Shown here piece after piece: positions 13,045-24,560 of a stretch of 64,000 bases of DNA (the first letter of the stretch is position 1; each line of letters begins with the position of its first letter). Origin of the DNA: Sophora flavescens (Eukaryota; Streptophyta; Magnoliopsida; Fabales; Fabaceae). Location of the stretch: the NCBI GenBank assembly GCA_030762895.1, contig CM061063.1, forward strand, positions 215,924,103 through 215,988,102, in the 5' to 3' direction. The notes beneath the pieces are model-generated. The model was given only the letters and a program-made list of their open reading frames with translations. It was not told the DNA's origin and ran no database searches. The translations under genes were made by a program, and so were the position numbers.

Positions 13045-15503
13045 AGGTATTTTCGAATATTAATTTCACAAAATAATTTTTTATAATATTACGGAATTTC
13101 TTGCGTAAAAATTAGCAGTACTAAAAAATTTCACGGTTACGCTCTCACCCTGACTCATAAATTACTTTTACACTAATAGATAATTAAAATAATAATATTT
13201 CTCAAAACTCATTATTTTTGCAAAACAATATTTTCCACCACTATTATATTCCAACATTTCCCATAAAACGTTGAATATAATTTTCACAGCTTATTAAAGT
13301 TTTTATCTGATTAATCGGTTGTGCACTGACCACTATCAGGCCTCTCAAACAACATTCAACATTCAACATTCAACAACATCATCAGAATTATATCACCAGG
13401 CAGATCATGCATCATAGCAATATAATATACTACTGCAGATAATTAAATAAATTAAAAGCAGATCAATCACCGATACACAGATAAACAACACAACGTAAAC
13501 AACATAAACAAATAACCACAACCACATATAAATCATATAAACCACACTAAAAGAAATTAGTTATTGAGAAAAATCCCTCAGGTAAGCTCCCCTTACCTCT
13601 TGAAGCTCCTCAGTGAAATTAAAAGAACTCTCTCGGTTGTTGGAAACCCTCGTACGCCGTAGAACAATTAACCTTCAACAACACATCCAAACAATCAATC
13701 AAAACAAGCAAAACAAACATGTAATCCTCTCTAATAAGTCACGACCTCCTTAGGGTTTTGTGGCTCAAAATCTCCAAACTTGCTTAAGTCATGGATAAAT
13801 GATCGATCCTAATATACTTAAGGAAATGGATTAAGGCTAACCAACAAAGTTAAGAATCAAAACCATCCTAATCCTCTAAATGGTAGATTCGGATGACACA
13901 AGGACATAGGGTTAGGGTTTTTAGTTTAATAAACCAACTAGGATTCAACAAGTATACAAGTATGTATGATGAAAGACATGATCATACATCAAAAGCAAGA
14001 ACAAAAACTCCATCCATCCTTTCCTCTAGGATTCGACCAATATGGGTTTCAAGAGAAGAAATTTTTTGATCATCACATGCTCTTAGATACATACAGTATA
14101 CATGATTATAAGAACATAGGAAGTGGTTTCAACATCATAACATTTTTCAAGAATTTGTTATGAATTTTCAAAGTTCTAGATCTAGAAACTTAAAAGTGAT
14201 AAACATATATGAAATAGACTTTGAATAATGAAACTTATTGAAGAACATAGACATGATTAGGGAAGGAGAATAGGATTCACCTCTTGAAGATCAAAAACAA
14301 GTGAAAATCCAAGGACTTGCTTCACAAAATCAAGCTTGTGTTCTAGTGTTCTTGAAAAGTTTAGAGCAGTTTCGGTAATTTGGACATATATCTCAATATA
14401 CTTATCCGTTTTTGATGTTCTTTATGTCGTTGGAAATAAGAGAGAAAGAGGAACAACTTTCATGTAGAAAGTTTTTCGATATTCAGAATATAAAATGGTC
14501 AGAATCGCTAGGCAAAATCTGGCGAGTATGAACACCTATGAATGTTCTTGGAATTCTAAGGCAAAAGAATGAGTTTAGGAGAGAAAGATGTCATGAAAAT
14601 GAAAGAATGAAATTTCCTAAGTGTGTTATAATGAAGGAGCCGTGAGTTTTAGGGGAAATTTGGTCAAAAATTTCAATGGCATGGCTTGAAAAATTCACGA
14701 AGACCCGGTCACCACCATACGTGATATACTTGCTCGAGACGATCATCAATTCTACCTTGCGCCTTATCTCAATAAGTAAGTATCAGTTATTTAATTATAA
14801 CTATATATGACTTAGTCACTAATTATTCCGTAAATACAGCAAGCATTGGCAACTATTGATCTTGTACCCTCGAATGAATGTCGTGGTCTTCTTCTGCTCA
14901 ATGCGAAATAAGCCGGCGAATGAACTGAAAATGATCATGGAAACATAAGCATTAAAATAATTTATAATCAGAAATGCAGTTGTTTTAATTATATGAAATA
15001 TATTAGATATACTTTAATTAATGTTTATTTGTCATGATAGTTCAATTAATGCAAACCACATGTTGTGTGGTGAAAGGCGTCGGGCTATTAGATGGATTAT
15101 TCCTAACGTAAGATATTTATTAGTTCAAACGCTTCAAATGCAGTGGGTATAATTATTGATTTCTATTTAATTCCTCATGTTCTAATTGGGTTTCATTTGT
15201 ACGTAGTCCTGTATACAACGTGGATCGTGGGAATATGGATACTATGTGATGAAGTGGATGGTCGAAATTATCTCCTCCAGGATCACTGAAAGATGACGCG
15301 AGGTAAATGTTAATTGGTAACAATTAGAAGTAACGATTATTGATTCGTTATATGCTTTATGTTAGTTTATTACTTAAAAGATATAATCTTTTGTCATATT
15401 AAACTTGCAGATATTTAACAATCCGACTCCATTATCTGATGCCGACATCAATAACATAAGGAGGCGTTGGGCAACTTTCTTTCTTGAAGTGTACCAACCA
15501 TAG

Positions 15504-16051
15504 TTTGTATGTAGTTAGTTTAAAAACTTATCATGTACTAGCTATAGTGTACTTTTGACTGATATATATTTTGATATGAAATCTATAATATATCATGTAG
15601 ATTTTTGGTCTCTAATTATCTTTGTTATCTGAATGTAATTGAACATATGTATTGTTCGTAATAAATTCAGTATATATTAATTTAGTGTGTTTTTATTGTA
15701 CAAAAGTGATTGTGTCGAGAATTATTAAAATATGTTACACTGGTATTGATCTGGATTACTGAAACAGGGGAAAAGAATGATAGAAATGTAAAAATATTTT
15801 TTTAAAAAAATGAGACTTTTCACATCGGTTATACAAAAACCGATGTGGATAGTTCACTTTTCACATGGGTTATTTAAAAACCGATGTGGAAAGTTCACTT
15901 TTCACATCGGTTATATTTAAAACCGATGTGGAAAGTTAAATTTCCACATCGGTTTTGTAATAACCCATGTGAAAAATAAACTTTCCACATCGGTTATTTA
16001 GAAAACCGATGTTAAAAGTGTACTTTAGACATCGGTTTTAAAACCGATGTG
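15504..16051. repeat. Unit 4/5 spacer with hairpin cluster
   Basis: 15504-15814 is AT-rich non-coding flank. 15815-16051 holds six inverted repeats, ending in the perfect 22-bp palindrome at 16029-16050. Confidence 0.85.
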
Positions 16052-18447
16052 AAAAGTATCAATAAACAAGTACTGTATCGTGGGGGATATAAAAAACTTG
16101 ATCACATAATGGTGGAAGAGGAAAAGAAAGCATTTTAGGAAGCAGCATCTCAGGCGGATCCTAACGTTGAAAATCATCCTGAAGTTGATGATCAACCTCC
16201 ACCCCCACGCCATCGTAAATGGAAGAGGGCCCGACAATGAAATAATGGACAATATACATCTGAGGAGGCCCACCAAGTAGCTGAGAAGATTGTAAGTATA
16301 GTTTGAATTGTAATTGTCACTTTAACATTGTTACCGAATTGTAATATGACCTAATATTTTATATGTTATAGGATGCCTTGGACGAGCAGGTAACCCAAGG
16401 GTCCTTTGTTCCTAGAGGTTGCGATGTTATCTTAACTGCTGCCATCGGTAAACCAGACCACCCGGGCCGTGTCATTGGTGTTGGATGGGGCGTTGGTATT
16501 CGCCAATACGATGGTTCATCTTCACACCAATGCCACATGGATGTTGATGCATATCGAGCACGGATAAATCAGGAGATTGCAGCTGAGCTTAGACAGGAGA
16601 TGGCCGAGCAGTTTGCCCAGCAGCTGGCAATATTGACTTCAATGTCCCTGCAGATGACATGTGTCCAACCCTCTGTCCAGCCCTCTGTCCATGTGAGCAC
16701 TAAGGGCTCATATGATCCTCCTCATCAGCCGGACAATGATGATGATGGTGATGATGATGATGATGATGATGATAACGACCCTGATAGGTGTGAGCTGTAT
16801 GTTGATGATCATCATGATCGCTGCTTAGTGGCATTGGGGAGGGCACATAATAACTTAGGTAATACCATACGCCATCATTTATTACCGGATGATCAGGTGA
16901 GGGTCGTTCTTGAGATTATTCTAGATGCTGATGCTCGAGTCCCTGTGCCCACTGAGGAGGTTCAAACAGTGGGTCGGGCCCTCGATAACTTCATCCCCTG
17001 GCCAAGAAGACTGGTCAGGTTTCTTGTTGCATCTGAGGTATTGAGTCAGTTGTGTTTTTCTATATTTATAGTTGAAATTATTTATTATTGTTTAAAGATA
17101 ATGCTTTATTTTTATTTTTTTTAGGATGTTGGAAATGATATTCTGCCAAAAAGGTTGGATCCAGGAATACCAGAGATGTCTGCTCCTGCCAAGGTATTCA
17201 TTTGACAATTTAATTAATTACGAATGAAATAACTTATCTGTGATTACTAATAAATATCTTTGTTGTTTAGGGGATCGACAAAAAGGCACCTAATGATGCT
17301 TTTAAACTTCTGGCTATACAGGTTGTGACCATGGAGAACGACGCAGCTTTGGTAAGGTTGGAACATGATGTCAGGCCAGGTGACGAACTGTATATCACAA
17401 AGAAGTAACTTATGGAGATTGTACTCGACAAAGAAATGGCTAGTTCTACACACTTATCGTTATGGTGAATGTAAGTACATTTTATTTATAAGTTAAGTAA
17501 TTAAATTTTAAATACTATGATAATTAACATGTTTTTTCAATATATTAGTTATCTGCAACGTATGTTAGTTGATCAGGGTAACCTCACCCTTTATGGGTTC
17601 ATAGACCCCATGCTCATTCAGGGTGATGTTCTCCTAGTATCAGGAGACCCGGTCACCACCATACGTGATATACTTGCCCGAGACGATCATCAATTCTACA
17701 TTGCGCCTTATCTCAATAAGTAAGTACCAGTTTTTAATTATAACTATATATGACTTAGTCACTAATTGTTCCGCAAATACAGCATGCATTGGCAACTGTT
17801 GATCTTGTACCCTCGGATGAATGTCGTGGTCTTCTTCTGCTCAATGGGAAATAAGCTGGCGAATGAACTAAAGATGATCATGGAAACGTAAGCATTAAAA
17901 TAATTTATAATCAGAAACGCAGTTGTTTTAATTATCTGAAATCTATTAGATATACTTTAATTAATGTTTATTTTGTCATGATAGTTCAATTAATGCAAAC
18001 CACATGTTGCGTGGTGAAAGGCGTCGGGCTATTAGATGGATTATTCCTAACGTAAGATGTTTATCAGTTCAAACGCTTCAAATGCAGTGGGTATAATTAT
18101 TGATTTCTCTTTAATTCCTCATATTCTAATTCGGTTTCATTTGTACGTAGTCCCTTATACAACGTGGATCGTGGGAATGTGGATACTATGTGATGAAGTG
18201 GATGGTCGAAATTATCTCCTCTAGGATCACTGAAAGATGGCACGAGGTAAATGTTAATTGGTAACAATTAGAAGTAACAGTTATAGATTCGTTATATGTT
18301 TTATGTTTGTTTATTTCTTAAAAGATATAATCTTTTGTCCAATTAAACTTGCAGATATTCAACAATCCAACTCCATTTTCTGATGCTGACATCAATAACA
18401 TAAGGAGGCGTTGGGCAACTTTCTTTCTTGAAGTGTACCAACCATAG
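16052..18447 (+). pseudogene. Unit 5: Ulp1-like CACTA second gene, exon B fully open
   Basis: Exons: A 16052-16291, B 16372-17037, C 17125-17193, D 17271-17470, E 17549-17719, F 17783-17887, G 17985-18051, H 18151-18246, I 18355-18447. Exon B is 222 open codons: DEQVTQGSFVPRG, a helical stretch rich in Glu and Gln, the doubled VQPSV motif, the Asp tract and the DUF8039-like block. This is the type member of the 'VQPSVQPSV/NDPD' subtype (units 5, 10, 13, 14, 16). Exon A has TAG (CATTTTAGG) and TGA (CGACAATGA). Exon D has TAA at 17406-17408 and a TGA just before its donor. Exons E-I are open, with HWQLL and WECGYYVMKW. Confidence 0.8.
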
Positions 18448-18995
18448 TTTGTATGCAGTTAGTTTAAAAACTTATCATGTACTAGCTATAGTGTACTTTT
18501 GACTGATATATATTTTGATATGAAATCTATAATATATCATGTAGATTTTTGGTTTCTAATTATCTTTGTTGTCTGAATGTAATTGAACTTATGTATTGTT
18601 CGTAATAAATTCTGTATATATTAATTTATTGTGTTTTTGTTGTACAAAAGTGATTGTGTTTAGAATATTTAGAATATGTTATACTGGTATTGATCTGGAT
18701 TACTGAAACAGGGGAAATGAATGATAGAAATGTAAAAAGAGTTTTTTTTTTAAAATGAGACTTTTCACATCGGTTATACAAAAACCGATGTAGAAAGTTC
18801 ACTTTTCACATGGGTTATATAAAAACCGATGTGGAAAGTTCACTTTTTCCATCGGTTATATTTAAAACCGATGTGGAAAGTGACTTTCCACATCGGTTTT
18901 GTAATAACCCATGTGAAAAATGAACTTTCCACGTCGGTTATTTAGAAAATCGATGTTAAAAGTGTACTTTAGACATCGGTTTTAAAACCGATGTG
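18448..18995. repeat. Unit 5/6 spacer with hairpin cluster
   Basis: 18448-18760 is AT-rich non-coding flank. 18761-18995 holds six inverted repeats, several with one-base arm changes (CCATCGG, CACGTCGG), ending in the perfect palindrome. Confidence 0.85.
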
Positions 18996-21161
18996 AAAAG
19001 TAACAATAAACAAGTACTGTCTCGTGGGGGATATAAAAAACTTGATCAGATAATGGTGGAAGAGGAAAAGAAAGCATTTCAGGAAGCAGCATCTCAGGCG
19101 GATCCTAACGCTGAAAATCATCCAGAAGTTGTTGATCCACCTCCACCCCCACGCCATCGTAAATGGAAGAGGGTCCGACAAAGAAATACGGGACAATATA
19201 CATCTGAGGAGGCTCGCCAAGTAGCTAAGAAGATTGTAAGTATACCTTGAATTGTAATTGTCATTTTAACATTGTTACCGAATTGTAATGTGTCCTAATA
19301 TTTTATATGTTATAGGATGCCTTGGACGAGCAGGTAACCCAAGGAACCTTTGTTCCTAGAGGATATGATGATATCTTAGCTGCTGCCATCGGTAAACCAG
19401 ACCACCCGGGCCATGTCATTGGTGTTGGATGGGGCGTCGGTATTCGCCAATACCATGGTTCATCTTCACACCAATGCCACATGGATGTTGATGCAGATAG
19501 AGCATGACTAAAACAGGAGATTGCAGCTGAGCTTAGACAGGAGATGACCGAGTAGTTTTCTCAGCAGCTAGCAATATTGACTTCTATATCCCAGCAGATG
19601 ACAAGTGGCCAACCCTCTGTCCATGTGAGCACTAAGGGCACATTTGATCCCCCTCATCAGCCTGAAAATGATGATGATGGTTATGATGATGATGACGACC
19701 CTGATAGGTGTGAGCTGTATGTTTATGATCATCATGATCGTCGCTTAGTGGCATTGGGGAGGGCACATAATAACTTCGGTAATACCATACACCATCGTTT
19801 ATTACTGGATGATCAGGTGAGGGTCGTTGTTGAGATTATTCGAGATGCTGATGCTCGAGTCCCTGTGCCCACTGAGGAGGTTCAAACAGTGGGTCGGACC
19901 CCCGATAACTTCATCCCCTGACCAAGAAGACTGGTCAGGTTTCATGTTGCATCTGAGGTATTCAGTCATTGTGCTTTTCTATATTTATAGTTGAAATTAT
20001 TTATTATTGTTTAAAGATAATGCTTTATTTTTATTTTTTTAGGATGTTGGAAAGGATATTCCGCCTAAAAGGTCGGATCCAGGAAGACCAGAGATGTCTG
20101 CTCCTGCCAAGGTACTCATTTGACCATTTAATTAATTACGAATGAAATAACTTATCTGTGATTATTAATATATATCTTTGTTGTTTAGGGGATCGACAAA
20201 AGGGCACCTAGTGATGTTTTTAAACTTATGGCTATACAAGATGTGACCATGGAGAATGACGTAGCTTTGGTAAGGTTGGAACATGATTTCGGACCAGGTG
20301 ACGAACTGTATATCCCGAAGAAGGAACTTATGGAGATTGTACTCGATAAAGAAATGACTAGTTCTGCACACTTATCGTTATGGTTCATGTAAGTACATTT
20401 TATTTATAAGTTAAGTAATTAAATTTTAAATACTATGATAATTAACATGTTTTTTCAATATATTAGGTATCTGCATCGTATTTTAGTTGATCAGGGTAAC
20501 CTAACCCTCTATGGGTTCATTGTACCCTCGGATGAATGTTGTGGTCTTCTTCTGCTCAAAGGGAAATAAGCCGGTGAATGACCTGAAGATGATCAAGGAA
20601 ACGGAAGCATTAAAATAATTTATAATCAGTAATGTAGTTGTTTTAATTATTTGAAATCCATTAGATATACTTTAATTAATGTTTATTTGTCATGATAGTT
20701 CAATTAATGCAAACCACATGTTGTGTGGTGAAAGCCGTCGGGCTATTAGATGGATTATTCCTAACGTAAGATATTTATTAGTTCAAACGCTTCAAATGCA
20801 GTGGGTATAATTATTGATTTCTATTTAATTCCTCATGTTCTAATTGGGTTTCATTTGTACGTAGTCCTGTATACAACGTGGATCGTGGGAATATGGATAC
20901 TATGTGATGAAGTGGATGGTCGAAATTATCTCCTCCAGGATCACTGAAAGATGGCGCGAGGTAAATGTTAATTGGTAACAATTAAAAGTAACAGTTATAG
21001 ATTCGTTATATGTTTTATGTTAGTTTATTACTTAAAATATATAATCTTTTGTCCAATTAAACTTCCAGATATTCAACAATCAGACTCCATTATCTGATGC
21101 CGACATCAATAACATAAGGAGGCATTTGGGAACTTTCTTTCTTGAAGTGTACCAACCATAG
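18996..21161 (+). pseudogene. Unit 6: Ulp1-like CACTA second gene, His exon deleted
   Basis: Exon A (18996-19235, 80 codons) is fully open and shows the ancestral reading: SRGGYKKLDQIM, then PPPPPRHRKWKR, then RNTGQYTSEEARQVA. B is 19316-19957, C 20043-20111, D 20179-20388. Exon E starts at 20467 and is fused near 20521 to the middle of exon F, deleting about 300 bp with the HWQLL motif. G 20699-20765, H 20865-20960, I 21069-21161. Other lesions: TGA at 19505-19507, TAG near 19553, TGA at 19919-19921, exon F donor GT changed to GG, and catalytic Cys TGT changed to TAT in exon H, shared with unit 4. Confidence 0.78.
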
Positions 21162-21753
21162 TTTGTATGTAGTTAATTTAAAAACTTATCATGTACTAGC
21201 TATAGTGTACTTTTGACTGATATATATTTTAATATGAAATCTATAATATATCATGTAGCGTTTTGGTTTCTAATTATCTTTGTTGTTTGATTGTAATTGA
21301 ACATATGTATTGTTCATAATAAATTCAGTATATATTAATTTAGTGTGTTTTTGTTGTACAAAAGTGATTGTGTTGAGAATATTTAGAATATGTTATACTG
21401 GTATTGATCTGGATTACTGAAACAGGGGAAAAGAATGATAAAAATGTAAAAAGAATTTTTTAAATAAAATGAGACTTTTCCCATCGGTTATACAAAAACC
21501 GATGTGGAAAGTTCATTTTTCACATGGGTTATTTAAAAACCGATGTGGAAAGTGGACTTTCCACATCGGTTTTGGTAAATAACCGATGTGGAAAGTTCAC
21601 TTTTCACATCGGTTATATTTAAAACCGATGTGGAAAGTGAACTTTCCACATCGGTTTTGTAATAACCCATGTGAAAAATGAACTTTCTACATCGGTTATT
21701 TAGAAAACCGATGTTAAAAGTGTACTTTAGACATCGGTTTTAAAACCGATGTG
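21162..21753. repeat. Unit 6/7 spacer with long hairpin cluster
   Basis: 21162-21474 is AT-rich non-coding flank. 21475-21753 has seven inverted repeats, one of the two largest clusters in the array. The extra member has a TTTTGGTAAATAA loop. Confidence 0.85.
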
Positions 21754-24134
21754 AAAAGTATCAATATACAAGTACTGTATCGTGGAGGATATAAAAAACT
21801 TGATCACATAATGGCGGAAGAGGAAAAGAAAGCATTTCAGGAAGCAACGTCTCAGGCGGATCCTAACGTTGAAAATCATCCAGAAGTTGTTGATCCACCT
21901 CCACCCCCACGCCATCGTAAATTAAAGAGGGCCCGACAAAGAAATACTGGACAATATACATCCGAGGAGGCCCGCCAAGTAATCGAGAAGATTGTAAGTA
22001 TAGTTTGAATTGTATTTGTCTTATTAACATTGTTACCGAATTGTAATGTCACCTAATATTTTATATATTATAGGATGCCTTGGACGAGCAAGTAACCCAA
22101 GGAACCTTTGTTCCTAGAGGATGCGATGATATCTTAGCTTCTGCCATCGGAAAACCAGACCACTCGAGCCGTGTCATTGGTGTTGGATGGGGCATCGGTA
22201 TTCGCCAATACCATGGTTCATCTTCACACTAATGCCACATGGATGTTGATGCAGATAGAGCACGGCTCAAACAGGAGATTGCAGCTGAGCTTAGACAGGA
22301 GATGACCGAGTAGTTTGCCCAGCAGTTGGCAATATTGACTTCTATGTCCCAACAGATGACAGTTGTCCAACCCTCTGTCCAACCCTCTGTCCATGTGAGC
22401 ACTAAGGGCTCATTTGATCCTCCTCATTAGCCTGAAAATGATGATGATGGTGATGATGATGACGACCCTAATAGCGGTGAGCTGTATGTTGATGATCATC
22501 ATGATCGTCTCTTAGTGGCATTGGGGAGGGCACATAGTAACTTCGGTAATACCATACACCATCGTTTATTACCGGATGATCAGGTGAGGGTCGTTGTTGA
22601 GATTATTCGATATGCTGATGCTCGAGTCCCTGTGCCCACTGAGGAGGTTCAAACAGTGGGTCAGGCCCCCGGTAACTTCATCCCCTGGCTAAGAAGACTG
22701 GTCAGGTTTCTTGTTGCATCTAAGGTATTCAGTTAGTTGTGTTTTTCTATATTTATAGTTGAAATTATTTATTATTGTTTAAAGATAATGCTTTATTTTT
22801 ATTTTTTTAGGATGTTGGAAATGATATTCCGCCTAAAAGGTCGGAACCAGGAAGACCAGAGATGTATGTTCCTGCCAAGGTATTCATTTGACCATTTAAT
22901 TAATTACGAATGAAATAACTTATCTGTGATTGCTAATATATAACTTTGTTGTTTAGGGTATCGACAAAGGGGCACCTAGTGATGTTTTTAAACTTCTGGC
23001 TATACAGGTTGTGACCATAGAGAATGACGCAGCTTTGGTAAGGTTGGAAAATGATGCCAGGCCAGGTGACGAATTGTAATACCCAAAGAAGGGACTTATG
23101 GAGATTGTACTCGATAAAGAAATGGCTAGTTCTACACACTTTTCGTTATGGTGCACGTAAGTACATTTTATTTATAAGTTAAGTAATTAAATTTTAAATA
23201 CTATGATAATTAACATGTTTTTTAAATATATTAGGTATCTGCATCGTATGTTAGTTGATCAGGGTAACCTCGCCCTTTATGGGTTCTTTGACCCCATGTT
23301 CATTCAGGGTGATGTTCTCCTAGCATCAGAAGACCCGGTCACCACCATACGTGATATACTTGCCCGAGACGATCATCAATTCTACCTTGCGCCTTATCTC
23401 AATAAGTAAGTACCAGTTATTTAATTATAACTATATATGACTTAGTCACTAATTGTTATGCAAAGACAGCAAGCATTGGCAACTGTTGATCTTGTACCCT
23501 AGGATGAATGTCGTGGTCTTCTTCTGCTCAATGGGAAATAAGCCGGCGAATGAACTGAAGATGATCATGGAAACATATGAATTAAAATAATTTATAATCA
23601 GTAATGCAGTTGTTTTAATTATCTGAAATCTATTAGATATACTTTAATTAATGTTTAATTTGTCATGATAGTTCTATTAATGCAAACCACATGTTGCTTG
23701 GTGAAAGGCGTCGGGCTATTAGATGGATTATTCCTAACGTAAGATAGTTATTAGTTCAAACGCTTCAAATGCAGTGTGTATAATTATTGATTTCTATTTA
23801 ATTCCTCATATTCTAATTGGGTTTCATTTGTACGTAGTCTCGTATACAACGTGGATCGTGGGAATGTGGATACTATGTGATAAAGTGGATGGTCAAAATT
23901 ATCTCCTCCAGGATCACTGAAAGATGGCGCGAGGTAAATGTTAATTGGTAACAATTAAAAGTAACAGTTATAGATTCGTTATATGTTTTATGTTTGTTTA
24001 TTACTTAAAAGATATAATCTTTTGTCCAATTAAACTTGCAGATATTCAACAATCCGACTCCATTATCTAATGCCGACATCAATAACATAAGGAGGAGTTG
24101 GGCAACTTTCTTTCTTGATGTGTTCCAACCATAG
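21754..24134 (+). pseudogene. Unit 7: Ulp1-like CACTA second gene, stop-rich exon B
   Basis: Exons: A 21754-21993 (open), B 22074-22723, C 22811-22879, D 22957-23156, E 23235-23405, F 23470-23574, G 23672-23738, H 23838-23933, I 24042-24134. Exon B has TAA where CAA stood (TCACACTAATGCC, near 22229), TAG near 22311 and TAG in place of CAG near 22427. Exon D has the small rearrangement GAATTGTAATACCC that creates TAA, shared with units 10, 11 and 17. Exon F donor is lost (AAACATATG). Exons E and G-I are open and ECGYY is intact. The GATGTGTTCCAACC ending of exon I is shared with unit 17. Confidence 0.78.
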
Positions 24135-24560
24135 TTTGTATGTAGTTAGTTTAAAAACTTATCTTGTACTAGCTATAGTGTACTTTTGACTGATATATAT
24201 TTTGATATGAAATCTATAATATATCTTGTAGATTTTTGGTTTCTAATTATCTTTGTTGTCTAAATGTAATTGAACATATGTATTGTTCGTAATAAATTCA
24301 GTATATATTAATTTAGTGTGTTTTTGTTGTACAAAAGTGATTGTGTGGAGAATATTTATAATATGTTATACTGGTATTGATCTGGATTACTGAAACAGGG
24401 GAAAAAGGAATGATTGAAATGTAAAGAGTTTTTTATAAAAAAATGAGACTTTTCACATCGGCTTTGTAATAACCCAAGTGAAATATGAACTTTCCACATC
24501 GGTTATTTAGAAAACCAATGTTAAAAGTGTACTTTAGACATCGGTTTTAAAACCGATGTG
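24135..24560. repeat. Unit 7/8 spacer with minimal hairpin cluster
   Basis: 24135-24448 is AT-rich non-coding flank. 24449-24560 keeps only three inverted repeats, the shortest cluster in the array, but still ends in the perfect palindrome next to exon A. Confidence 0.83.

Larger units (their letters stand above)
12490..14697. mobile_element. Foreign segment in unit 4, possible LTR-type remnant
   Basis: AT-rich DNA unrelated to the array, replacing about 240 bp of unit 4. It begins with two tandem copies of a 100-bp repeat (starting 12492 and 12592, each opening ACTAGTAC), carries a TTA microsatellite, CAACATT repeats near 13350-13375, and motifs such as TTACCTCTTGAAGCTCC that recur as CACCTCTTGAAGATC near 14279. 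I find no convincing protein. The 65-codon frame at 13966-14163 has no family I recognise. Length and composition would fit a solo LTR of a retrotransposon, perhaps in reverse orientation, but I see no target-site duplication, and the right end is cut inside exon E. Identity is uncertain. Confidence 0.45.
11048..15503 (+). pseudogene. Unit 4: Ulp1-like CACTA second gene split by a 2.2-kb foreign segment
   Basis: Exons A about 11048-11287, B 11367-12029, C 12116-12184 and D 12262-12461 lie left of a foreign segment (12490-14697). The end of exon E (about 14698-14775), F 14840-14944, G 15041-15107, H 15207-15302 and I 15411-15503 lie right of it. The intron before E and most of E are missing. 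Lesions: TAG ending exon A with donor GT changed to AT, TAG at 11604-11606, TGA near 11997, exon F donor lost (AAACATAAG), catalytic Cys codon TGT changed to TAT (WEYGYY), and TGA in exon H (AGATGACGCGAG). The unit recurs as unit 9 with the same junctions. Confidence 0.8.

Noticed and set aside
13966..14163. 65-codon + strand frame starting MMKDMIIHQ, also at 30263-30460
   Set aside because: No family recognised, AT-rich composition, and conserved only because the whole segment was duplicated.
12490..14697. Intact LTR retrotransposon
   Set aside because: No gag or pol reading, no second LTR within reach, no target-site duplication and a cut right edge.
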